The notes under the pieces are model-generated. The model had not been told where the DNA came from and ran no database searches. It saw only the letters and a list, made by a program, of their open reading frames with translations. This document shows positions 1 through 7,885 of a stretch of DNA of 64,000 nt, one piece after another; position 1 is the first letter of the stretch, and each line of letters begins with the position of its first letter. Position numbers and translations under genes: made by a program. Source of the stretch: Sphingomonas sp. CL5.1 (GTDB lineage: Bacteria > Pseudomonadota > Alphaproteobacteria > Sphingomonadales > Sphingomonadaceae); contig NZ_CP050137.1 in the NCBI RefSeq assembly GCF_013344685.1, positions 3,279,001 to 3,343,000 on the forward strand, read 5' to 3'.

Positions 1-1142
1 AGGCCCTGCTTCTTCGCCTCCAGCAGCGCGAGCCGGATGCGTTCGGACGCGGTGACCGATCCGCCCGGCGAATCGACACGCAGGACGAGCGCCTTCAGCT
101 TCTTCTTCGCAAGGCCGTCGTAGATGAACTTCGCGATGGTATCGCCGCCGGCGGTGCCGGGGCCAGCCTTGCCGTCGACGATATCGCCGGCGACGGTGAC
201 GATCCCGACATCGCCGCTCTTGGGCAGTGGATGGGCGTCCAGCCAGGCGTCATAGTCGATCGTCCTGAACCAGCCGGCCGGCTTGCTGCTGTCGCCCCCC
301 GCGAGTTCGGCGACACGACGGCCGAAGGCCACGCGATCCCCGAGCTTGTCGACGATGCCGTCGGCCAGATTGGCCTGCGCGATATCACCGTGCGCCGTCT
401 CCACCACCTTGTCCGGTGCGGTGAGCCATTCGGCGATCTTCGCCTTGGGGCGGACGCGGGCGATCGCTTCCTTCCATTGGTCGAACAGGCCATTCTGGAG
501 GACGGTGGCGGCTTCCTTCGCCTCCGGGCTTTGCCCGGTGCGGGTATAAGGCTCGACGAACGATTTGTACTTGCCGACGCGATAGACGTGCGCGTTGACG
601 CCCAGCTTGTCGATCAGCCCCTTGTAATAGAGCTGGCTGCCGCCCGGCCCCGCGAAGATCGTGCCGCCCATCGGGTCCATCCACACCTCGCTCGCGGCGG
701 AGGCGAGGCGGTAGCCGCCGTCGGTATAGCCGGTCGCGAAGGCGAGGACGTGCTTGCCGGCGGTGCGCGCACGGACCAGCGCGTCAGCCACCTCGCCGAG
801 CGCGGCCGGATAGGCGCCGCCGAAATGATCGAGATCGAGCACGATCGCCTTGACGCGCGCATCGTCCCTCGCGTCGTCGATCGCGCGCACCACGTCGCGC
901 AGGCGATATTGGCGCATCGCGCCCTGCTTGCCGCTCAGCATCGCGAGAGGCGCGACTTCCTCCGGCTGTTCGACGATCGACCCGTTGAGGTTGAGCAGCA
1001 AGGCCCCGTCCTTCACCGCCGAGGCCGACGGGCGGCTGTTGAGCGCCGCGAACAACAGGCCAAAGAACAGCAGCATCGCGACGAGCACCAGCGCGTCCTT
1101 GATGCCCACCAGCAGTTTCCACGCACCGCGCACGAGGCTCAT
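1..1142 (-). CDS. sppA: Signal peptide peptidase SppA (protease IV), C-terminal part outside the window
   Basis: Membrane-bound serine protease that degrades cleaved signal peptides in the inner membrane. An N-terminal hydrophobic stretch (about residues 10-33) is the membrane anchor. Both members of the Ser/Lys dyad known from E. coli SppA are inside the window: the lysine in VGKYKSFVEPY (first repeat) and the serine in VDSPGGSVTASE (second repeat), close to the window edge. About 380 residues are present of a family that usually has near 600, so the 3' end is missing only because the window starts here. The ATG gives the standard short cytosolic N-terminus. A GST-family gene lies 33 bases upstream on the same strand. 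Confidence 0.93.
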   Translation of the reverse strand, partial: MSLVRGAWKLLVGIKDALVLVAMLLFFGLLFAALNSRPSASAVKDGALLLNLNGSIVEQPEEVAPLAMLSGKQGAMRQYRLRDVVRAIDDARDDARVKAIVLDLDHFGGAYPAALGEVADALVRARTAGKHVLAFATGYTDGGYRLASAASEVWMDPMGGTIFAGPGGSQLYYKGLIDKLGVNAHVYRVGKYKSFVEPYTRTGQSPEAKEAATVLQNGLFDQWKEAIARVRPKAKIAEWLTAPDKVVETAHGDIAQANLADGIVDKLGDRVAFGRRVAELAGGDSSKPAGWFRTIDYDAWLDAHPLPKSGDVGIVTVAGDIVDGKAGPGTAGGDTIAKFIYDGLAKKKLKALVLRVDSPGGSVTASERIRLALLEAKKQG

Positions 1143-1175
1143 CGCGATCGTCACTCCAGATATTCGCGATCCGCT

Positions 1176-1832
1176 TTAGCGCGAAGTGTATGGCTCGGGC
1201 AATACGCTTGCCTGCGCGCCCTGCGCCTCCCGCGCCCGAAGAAAACCGGGACGCGCCGACAGGCGTTCCCAATAGGCGGCGATCGCCGGCTGCAGGTCGG
1301 CATCCAGCCCCAGACCGCGCGCGAGCAGCAGGGCATAGCCGACCGAGATATCCGCGCCGGTGAACCGCTCCGCCACCAGCCACTCGCGACCGTCGCCAAG
1401 CGCCCGATCCACTGCGCGCAGGCGGGAGCGATACCATTGTGCGTAATCGTCCGCCGCCTGCGGCAACCGGCGCTCCGGCGGCTCCATCCTGCGATAGCGG
1501 AGCACCAGCGTCTGCGGGAAGGTCAGCGTCGCCTCGCCGAAATGCAGCCAGTTGAGCCACGCGCCATAATCCGCCTCGTCCGCCGTGACAGCGATCGGGG
1601 TCGGCCCGTGGCGGACGGCGAGATATTCGATGATCGCGGCGGATTCGGTCATCCGCGTCTCGCCGTCGATCAGCAAGGGAATGGTGCCGAGCGGATTGCG
1701 TTCGAGATAGTCGGGCTGGCGGATGCGCGGCGGGAAGGGGAGAAGGTGAAGGCGATAGGGGAGGCCCATCTCCTCCAGCGTCCACAATGCGCGGAAGGAG
1801 CGTGCGTCGGCGCAATGCCACAATTCGATCAT
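1176..1832 (-). CDS. Glutathione S-transferase family protein
   Basis: Cytosolic GST-fold protein of 218 residues, the usual length. The N-terminal thioredoxin-like half (about 1-78) carries the cis-proline context NPLGTIPLL and the glutathione-binding motif ETRMTESAAIIEYL. The all-helical C-terminal domain follows, with the conserved FTGADISVGYAL capping region (about 160-172). The substrate cannot be told from sequence; it could detoxify electrophiles or be a plain thiol transferase. It sits 23 bases downstream of the 2Fe-2S protein gene and upstream of sppA on the same strand, so the three may share a transcript, though no functional link is obvious. Confidence 0.85.
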   Translation of the reverse strand: MIELWHCADARSFRALWTLEEMGLPYRLHLLPFPPRIRQPDYLERNPLGTIPLLIDGETRMTESAAIIEYLAVRHGPTPIAVTADEADYGAWLNWLHFGEATLTFPQTLVLRYRRMEPPERRLPQAADDYAQWYRSRLRAVDRALGDGREWLVAERFTGADISVGYALLLARGLGLDADLQPAIAAYWERLSARPGFLRAREAQGAQASVLPEPYTSR

Positions 1833-1855
1833 GCCCGTTCAGTCCTCGCCCGCCC

Positions 1856-2407
1856 TCATCGGCCCGCCGCGTGATCGGGATCGAGCGCGGGAACGGAACG
1901 CGCGGCCTCTCGCGGATCGATGCCGGTGCGCGGGCCGGCGGGCAGCCGCTCGTCGCCGTGCATCGCCCGCGCCGCGCGCTGGATCGCGTCGATCAGCCGG
2001 GGATAGATGCCGCAGCGGCAGATATTGTCGATCGCCGCCGCGATCGCCTCTTCGCTCGGCGCGCGTTCGCGCTTGATGAGTACGGCGGCGGCCATCGTGA
2101 TGCCGGGAATGCAATAGCCGCACTGCGGGACGTTGGCGTCGATCAGCGCGAGCTGCACCGGATGGCTGCGCTCGCGCGACAGCCCCTCGATCGTCGTGAC
2201 GAACGTGCCCTCGGCCTGCTCCAGCGTAAAGCGGCAGGATTTCACCGCCTTGCCGTCGACATCGACGATGCAGGCGCCGCAGCTTCCCGTGCCGCAGCCG
2301 TATTTCGTGCCGGTCAGGTTCGATGCGTCCCGCAGCGCCCACAACAGGGGCGTCCGCGGGTCCATGCGATATTCGATCGCCTCGTTGTTCACCGTCAGCT
2401 TGGGCAC
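1856..2407 (-). CDS. Orphan (2Fe-2S) small subunit of the isoquinoline 1-oxidoreductase / xanthine oxidase family
   Basis: Electron-transfer subunit of molybdopterin hydroxylases or dehydrogenases (IorA-like). A plant-type ferredoxin domain has cysteines at 38, 43, 46 and 58 (motif GCGTGSCGAC), and a helical second [2Fe-2S] domain has cysteines 96, 99, 130 and 132 (QCGYCIPG and ICRCGIY). All eight ligands are present, so both clusters should form. At 183 residues it is about 30 longer than the usual 150-155 because of a charged C-terminal tail. The start is GTG with only a weak ribosome site. The large molybdopterin subunit that normally follows is absent: the next gene downstream is a GST. 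The partner must be elsewhere or lost. Confidence 0.88.
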   Translation of the reverse strand: MPKLTVNNEAIEYRMDPRTPLLWALRDASNLTGTKYGCGTGSCGACIVDVDGKAVKSCRFTLEQAEGTFVTTIEGLSRERSHPVQLALIDANVPQCGYCIPGITMAAAVLIKRERAPSEEAIAAAIDNICRCGIYPRLIDAIQRAARAMHGDERLPAGPRTGIDPREAARSVPALDPDHAAGR

Positions 2408-2554
2408 GCCGCGATGAATAGGCCAGGCGCACCGCCGGCGCCAAGCACGTTCCGATCGCTGCGCGCGGGATTTACGGTCTTGTCATCCTGTTTGTTGTCG
2501 GCTTTGTCTGCCGTCTGTGGCGTCCATCGCGCGCCGGGGAGGAAATCTGGGCAT

Positions 2555-3850
2555 ATGCACGTCGATACACGTTCGACCGCCGCCAGCGGTGATGCCGCGC
2601 ACGGCTATGACGCGCCGGACCTGCGCGTGTTCGTCTTTGCGCTGTTCTTCATCTTCGGCGGGATCACCAGCCTCAACGACGTGATCATTCCGAAGCTGAA
2701 GGAGCTGTTCACGCTCAACCACGCGACGGCGATGCTGGTGCAGACCGCGTTCTTCCTCGCCTATGCCTTGTTCTCGATCCCCGCGGCCGCGATCGTGCGC
2801 CGGTTCGGCTATATGCGCACGGCGTCGATCGGGCTGGTGATGATGACGGCGGGGTGCCTTTTGTTCATCCCGGCATCGTCGCACGCGGCGTTCGGCATGT
2901 TCCTCGCCGCGCTGTTCGTGCTCGGCGCGGGTATCACGATCGTCCAGGTCGTCGCCAATCCGCTCATCTCGCTGCTCGGCAAGCCGCAGACGGCGCACAG
3001 CCGCCTGACCTTCGCGCAGGCGTTCAATTCTCTCGGCACCACGCTCTTTCCGCTGGCCGGATCGGCGCTGATCCTCGGCGGCCTCGCCCATGTCTCGGCG
3101 GCGTCGCTGACGGGCGCGGCGCTCGACGCCTATCGCGCGGAAAGCTCGCGGGCGATCGTCCACACCTATATCGGCCTTGCCATCGCGCTAGTGGTGATCG
3201 CGGCGGTGGTGTGGACGCGCCGCAACCGGCTGCGCGAGGAGCAGGACGAGGGCGGCGGCATGTTCCACGCCTTCTCCCTGCTCTCTCGCCCACGTTTCGC
3301 CTTCGGAGTCGCCTGCATCTTCCTTTACGTGGGGGCGGAGGTCTCGATCGGGTCGATGATCGTCAATTACCTGATGCAGGGCGATGTATGGGGCGTTCCC
3401 GACAAGGTCGCGGGGAATCATGTGCCCTTCTACTGGGGCGGCGCTCTGCTCGGGCGGTTCGTCGGCGCCTGCGTGCTGACGCGCGTTTCGCCAGGCAAGG
3501 TGCTCGCGGGCGTGGCGACCGGGGCGATCACGCTGATCCTGATCTCCGCCAACACCGCCGGGCTGATGTCCGGCTGGACGCTGCTGGCGATCGGATTGAT
3601 GAACTCGATCATGTTCCCGACGATCTTCAGCCTCGCGAGCGAAGGGCTGGGCGCACGGGCGGCGGAAGGCTCGGGCGTGATCGCCACCGCGATCGTCGGC
3701 GGCGCAATCGTCCCGCCACTGACCGGGCATCTCGCCGACGTCACCGGCAGCCTGCATTTCGCGCTGCTGCTGCCGGCGCTCTGCTACGGAGCGATCCTCG
3801 CTTACGGCATCTACGCCCGCCGTCCGGCGCAGGGGATCGCCGCGGACTGA
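2555..3850 (+). CDS. Sugar:proton symporter, MFS (FucP/NagP/glucose-galactose type)
   Basis: Inner-membrane major facilitator permease of 431 residues with about twelve hydrophobic segments. The first helix motif FIFGGITSLNDVIIPKLK and the later VVANPLISLLG and LTFAQAFNSLGTTLFPL are hallmarks of the FucP family (L-fucose, glucose/galactose, N-acetylglucosamine symporters). The ATG was chosen because a GGGGAGG site lies about 11 bases upstream and a normal cytosolic N-terminus follows; an open frame extends much further upstream but is an antisense shadow of the 2Fe-2S gene. No sugar enzymes are adjacent, so the substrate is unassigned. It converges with the CoA-transferase gene, only four bases separating the stop codons. 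Confidence 0.87.
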   Translation: MHVDTRSTAASGDAAHGYDAPDLRVFVFALFFIFGGITSLNDVIIPKLKELFTLNHATAMLVQTAFFLAYALFSIPAAAIVRRFGYMRTASIGLVMMTAGCLLFIPASSHAAFGMFLAALFVLGAGITIVQVVANPLISLLGKPQTAHSRLTFAQAFNSLGTTLFPLAGSALILGGLAHVSAASLTGAALDAYRAESSRAIVHTYIGLAIALVVIAAVVWTRRNRLREEQDEGGGMFHAFSLLSRPRFAFGVACIFLYVGAEVSIGSMIVNYLMQGDVWGVPDKVAGNHVPFYWGGALLGRFVGACVLTRVSPGKVLAGVATGAITLILISANTAGLMSGWTLLAIGLMNSIMFPTIFSLASEGLGARAAEGSGVIATAIVGGAIVPPLTGHLADVTGSLHFALLLPALCYGAILAYGIYARRPAQGIAAD

Positions 3851-3854
3851 CCTT

Positions 3855-4976
3855 TCAAAGACCGAGCGCGGCGACCTCCGCGTCGTCGAAACCAAGCTCG
3901 CGCAATACCTCCGCATCGTGTCGCTCGCCGGCCATCACCGGCGCGACGGTCTCGCTCTTCGAATAGCGCGGCGCCGGGGCCGGCTGGCGCACGCCGCCCG
4001 CCTCGACGAAGGTACCGCGCGCGCGATTGTGCGGATCGTCCCACGCCTCGTCGAAGCCAAGCACCGGCGCGAAACACACTTCATGCCCCTTGAACGCCGC
4101 GACCCATTCGTCGCGCGTCCTTGTCTTGAACAGCTCTGTCAGCTCGGCCTTGAGCGCCGGCCATTGCCGTGCATCCATCTGCGCCGCCCATTTCTCGTCG
4201 GAAAGGCCCATGACGTTGCGGAATTCGGCATAGAATTGCGGCTCGATCGCGCCGAGCGAGACGAAGCGGCCGTCCTTCGTCTCATAGGTGTCGTAGAAAT
4301 GCGCGGCGGTGTCGAGCAGGTTGGCCCCGCGCTCGTCACTCCACCGCCCCATCGCGCGGAACGACCACATCATCGACATCAGCACCGCCGAACCGTCGGT
4401 CATCGCCGCGTCCACCACCTGACCCTCGCCGGTGCGCTGCGCATGGAGCAGGGCGGCGAGCATCCCGAAGGCCAGGAACATGCCGCCGCCGCCGAAATCG
4501 CCGGCGAGGTTGATCGGCGGCGTGGGCTTCTCGCCCTTTCGCCCGAGCGCGTGGAGCACACCGGAGATCGCGATGTAATTGATGTCGTGCCCCGGCTCAG
4601 GCGCCATCGGCCCGGTCTGCCCCCAGCCGGTCATGCGGCCATAGACGAGCTTCGGATTGTCGGCGAGCAGCACATCCGGTCCCAGACCAAGCCGCTCCAT
4701 CACACCGGGACGAAAGCCCTCGATGATCGCATCCGCCGATTTGACGATGCGGCGCACTGCCTCGATCGACTTCGGGTTCTTCAGATCCAGCCCGATCGAC
4801 TTTCGGCTGCGCAGCAGCGCGTCCTTGGTGTCGATCGACAGCGCGTCGCCACGTACCGGGCGGTCGATGCGGATGACCTCCGCACCGTGATCGGCCAGCA
4901 TCATGCCCGCAAACGGTCCGGGGCCGATTCCAGCGAACTCTATCACGCGGATGCCGGAAAGGGGCGGGGTGCTCAC
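3855..4976 (-). CDS. CaiB/BaiF CoA transferase family protein, alpha-methylacyl-CoA racemase-like
   Basis: Predicted 2-methylacyl-CoA racemase of 373 residues. The N-terminus (AGIGPGPFAGMMLADHGAEV) closely resembles bacterial alpha-methylacyl-CoA racemases. The catalytic pair known from Mycobacterium Mcr appears as His130 in GHDINY and Asp160 in AGDFGGGG, with an arginine at 89 in EGFRPG. It would act on CoA thioesters in the cytoplasm, for example in branched-chain or sterol side-chain degradation. The GTG start was chosen over longer options because GAGGAGA lies 8 bases upstream and the conserved domain begins at once. True CoA transferase activity is the alternative; the His/Asp pair argues for the racemase. 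Confidence 0.87.
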   Translation of the reverse strand: MSTPPLSGIRVIEFAGIGPGPFAGMMLADHGAEVIRIDRPVRGDALSIDTKDALLRSRKSIGLDLKNPKSIEAVRRIVKSADAIIEGFRPGVMERLGLGPDVLLADNPKLVYGRMTGWGQTGPMAPEPGHDINYIAISGVLHALGRKGEKPTPPINLAGDFGGGGMFLAFGMLAALLHAQRTGEGQVVDAAMTDGSAVLMSMMWSFRAMGRWSDERGANLLDTAAHFYDTYETKDGRFVSLGAIEPQFYAEFRNVMGLSDEKWAAQMDARQWPALKAELTELFKTRTRDEWVAAFKGHEVCFAPVLGFDEAWDDPHNRARGTFVEAGGVRQPAPAPRYSKSETVAPVMAGERHDAEVLRELGFDDAEVAALGL

Positions 4977-5133
4977 GATGCGTCTCTCCTCGATATCTGC
5001 GCCACGCCTATAACGGGTGGGCGCGGCGGACAAGCGCGACATGACAAATGTTACGCTCGCCCACCCTTGTCTTTGCGGGCCGCCCGGCCCATCAGATCGC
5101 GCCATAACGAAAGACAATAGGGGATCATCGGAA

Positions 5134-6558
5134 ATGAGGTCGCGTATCAGGAGCCTGCGCCTGTTCGCCGGAGCGGCAGCCGCATTGTCCCTGGCGGCGT
5201 GCGGCGCGGACGGCGAGCGGCCGAAGACCGCGTCGAGCACCCCCGCCAAGGCCGGCACGCCCTATCCGCGCGATCCGTATCCCTCGACCTATCACACCTA
5301 TCCCGGCGTCCCGACGCTGGTGCGCAACGTCACGGTGTTCGACGGCGAGGGCGGGCGGATCGACAATGGCGCGGTGCTGTTCGCTGACGGCAAGATCGTC
5401 GCGATCGGCCAGACACTCGATGCGCCGGCAGGGGCGAGCGTGATCGACGGGCAGGGCAAGTGGATCACCCCCGGCGTGATCGACATCCACAGCCACTTGG
5501 GCGACTATCCCAGTCCCGGCATTCGCGCCCTATCCGACGGCAACGAGGCGACCGCGCCAGTCACCGCCGATGTCTGGGCGGAACATAGCGTGTGGCCGCA
5601 GGACCCCGGCTTCGGTCGCGCGCTTGCCAATGGCGGGGTGACGACGCTCCAGATCCTGCCCGGCTCGGCCAATCTGTTTGGCGGTCGCTCGGTGGTACTG
5701 AAGAACGTCTATGCCCGCACGGTGCAGGGGATGAAGTTCCCCGGTGCCGGCTACGGCCTCAAGATGGCGTGCGGCGAGAATCCGAAGCGCGTCTATGGTT
5801 CCAAGGGCCGCGAACCTTCGACCCGCATGGGCAATATCGCGGTCGATCGCGCGACCTGGGCGAAAGCGCAGGCCTATAAGCGCAAGTGGGACAAATATGA
5901 GCGTGACGGCGGCGATCCGCCCGAGCGCGATATCGGCATGGACACGCTGCGCGGCGTCCTCGCCGGCGAGATACGCGTGCAGAACCACTGCTATCGCGCT
6001 GACGAGATGGCCAACGTCCTCGATATGGCGAAGGAGTTCGGCTACAAGGTGACCGCCTTTCATCACGCCGTGGAGGCATACAAGATCGCCGACCTGCTCA
6101 AGGCGACCGGCACCTGCGCCGCTGTCTGGGCCGATTGGTACGGCTTCAAGATGGAAAGCTATGACGGGATCGGCGCCAATCTCGCGCTGCTGGAAAAGGC
6201 CGGCGTCTGCGCGATGATCCATTCGGACGACGCCAATGGCATCCAGCGGCTCAACCAGGAGGTGGCGAAGGCGCTGGCATCCGGCCGCCGCGCGGGAGTC
6301 GACATTCCCGATGCGGTGGCGTGGAAATGGCTGTCGCTCAACCCGGCCAAAGCGCTCGGCATCGACGACAGGACCGGGAGCCTGAAGGCGGGCAAGATGG
6401 CCGATGTAGTGTTATGGAATGGCAATCCGTTCAGCGTCTATACCCGGCCGGAGAAGGTGTGGGTGGACGGCGCTCTGCTCTATGACGCCAATGATCCGAA
6501 GCGACGGCCGGTGAGCGATTTCGAGCTTGGCCAGCCCGGCGAAGGAGACGTGAAATGA
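5134..6558 (+). CDS. Exported lipoprotein amidohydrolase (imidazolonepropionase-like)
   Basis: Metal-dependent hydrolase of 474 residues in the amidohydrolase superfamily. The N-terminus is a lipoprotein signal with lipobox LAAC (Cys23), so the enzyme should sit in the cell envelope. Metal ligands of the superfamily are visible: HSH at 119-121, histidines in QNHCYR (about 285) and AFHHAVEAYK (about 310), and an aspartate in IHSDDANG (about 364). A C-terminal GSLKAGKMADVVLWNGNPF segment closes the composite beta-sandwich. The substrate may be a peptide-like or cyclic amide compound. The next gene is a paralogue overlapping by four bases, so the two are translationally coupled and probably work together. 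Confidence 0.9.
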   Translation: MRSRIRSLRLFAGAAAALSLAACGADGERPKTASSTPAKAGTPYPRDPYPSTYHTYPGVPTLVRNVTVFDGEGGRIDNGAVLFADGKIVAIGQTLDAPAGASVIDGQGKWITPGVIDIHSHLGDYPSPGIRALSDGNEATAPVTADVWAEHSVWPQDPGFGRALANGGVTTLQILPGSANLFGGRSVVLKNVYARTVQGMKFPGAGYGLKMACGENPKRVYGSKGREPSTRMGNIAVDRATWAKAQAYKRKWDKYERDGGDPPERDIGMDTLRGVLAGEIRVQNHCYRADEMANVLDMAKEFGYKVTAFHHAVEAYKIADLLKATGTCAAVWADWYGFKMESYDGIGANLALLEKAGVCAMIHSDDANGIQRLNQEVAKALASGRRAGVDIPDAVAWKWLSLNPAKALGIDDRTGSLKAGKMADVVLWNGNPFSVYTRPEKVWVDGALLYDANDPKRRPVSDFELGQPGEGDVK

Positions 6559-7853
6559 TCCGCGCCTTCCTTCTTTCCGCCGCCGCGCTGATCGCATTGC
6601 CGGCGGGCGCGCAGACCGTCGCCGTTACCGATGCGACCGTCGCGCTGGGTGACGGCAGCGCGCCGATCCGCAACGGCACGGTGGTGTTCCGCGACGGGCG
6701 GATCGTCTCGGCGGGCGCTAATGTCGCGGTGCCGGCGGGCGCGGAAGTGGTCGACGGGCATGGCAAATGGGTCTCGCCCGGCCTGATCGCCGGCTTCACC
6801 GATCTCGGTTTGCAGGACGCGGGCGGGATCGAGGAGAGCAACGACACGGCGGCGCGCGGCAGCCCGTTCGCCGCCGCGATCGACGTATCGACCGCGATCA
6901 ATCCGGCCGGCGCGAAGATCGGCAACGAGCGGCTCGCCGGCATCACCCGCGCGCTGGTCGCGCCCGACGCCGGCGGCTCGATCTTCGCCGGGCAGGGGGC
7001 GGTGATCGACCTCGGCGACGATGCCGATGCCGTCACGCGGCCGCGTGCGTTCCAATATGTCGAGCTTGGTGAGCATGGCGCACGCGAGGCGGGCGGCAGC
7101 CGGCCGGCGGCGTATGCGCTGTTCCGCGACGCGCTGGCGCAGGCACAGGACTATCGCGGCAACCCGGCCGCGTTCGGCGGGCGCGAGCGCGCTTCGCTGC
7201 TCAAGCGCGGCGATGCCGAGGCGCTGCTCAAGGTGATCGACGGGCAGATGCCGCTCGTCGTGCATGTCGAGCGCGCCAGCGATATCCGCACGGTGTTGGG
7301 ACTGGTTCGCGACTATCCCAGGCTGAAGCTGGTGCTGACCGGCGCGAGTGAAGGCTGGTTGGTCGCGCGCGAGATCGCCGCCGCGAAGGTGCCTGTGGTC
7401 GCCGCCGCGCTCGCCGACCTGCCGGAGAGCTTCGAGGCATTGGCCGCGACCGAATCGAACGTCGGCCGGATGCGCGCCGCCGGGGTGCAGGTGGCGCTCT
7501 CCGCCGCCGGCGCGTCGGGCGGCGAACGCAACATCCGCCAATATGCCGGCAATCTCGTCGCGATCACCCGTATTCCCGGCGCTACCGGGCTGGATTGGGG
7601 GCAGGCGCTGGCGTCGATCACCTCCGGCCCCGCCGCCGCGTTGGGGCTGGAGGGCGAACTTGGCTCGCTCAAACCGGGCCGGCGCGCCGACGTCGTGCTG
7701 TGGGACGGCGATCCGCTGGAGATCGAATCACAGCCGGTCGCGATCTGGATCGACGGCCGGCCGCAGCCGATGCGCTCGCGCCAGACCGAATTGCGCGATC
7801 GCTACCTGACCCCGACCGAAGGGGTTTTGCCCAAGGCCTATGATCGGCGCTAA
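6555..7853 (+). CDS. Exported amidohydrolase-like protein lacking canonical metal ligands
   Basis: Paralogue of the upstream amidohydrolase, 432 residues, with a cleavable Sec signal ending in PAGAQ. It keeps the superfamily frame (beta-sandwich start NGTVVFRDGRIVSAG; end SLKPGRRADVVLWDGDPL). The HxH motif after strand 1 is replaced by AGFTDLG, the barrel histidine after strand 6 appears to be a threonine (LVLTGASEGW), and the aspartate of the final strand is not evident (VALSAAGASGG). One histidine remains in LVVHVERAS. It may be a pseudoenzyme partner, or use a single metal in an unusual way. The ATGA overlap with its neighbour supports a joint complex. Confidence 0.87.
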   Translation: MIRAFLLSAAALIALPAGAQTVAVTDATVALGDGSAPIRNGTVVFRDGRIVSAGANVAVPAGAEVVDGHGKWVSPGLIAGFTDLGLQDAGGIEESNDTAARGSPFAAAIDVSTAINPAGAKIGNERLAGITRALVAPDAGGSIFAGQGAVIDLGDDADAVTRPRAFQYVELGEHGAREAGGSRPAAYALFRDALAQAQDYRGNPAAFGGRERASLLKRGDAEALLKVIDGQMPLVVHVERASDIRTVLGLVRDYPRLKLVLTGASEGWLVAREIAAAKVPVVAAALADLPESFEALAATESNVGRMRAAGVQVALSAAGASGGERNIRQYAGNLVAITRIPGATGLDWGQALASITSGPAAALGLEGELGSLKPGRRADVVLWDGDPLEIESQPVAIWIDGRPQPMRSRQTELRDRYLTPTEGVLPKAYDRR

Positions 7854-7885
7854 TATGCCGCCCTGCTTATTGCCGGAGTCTCCGC

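Noticed and set aside
2408..2554. Search for a large molybdopterin subunit or another gene next to the 2Fe-2S gene
   Set aside because: The 147-base gap holds only the transporter's upstream region; nothing coding was supported.
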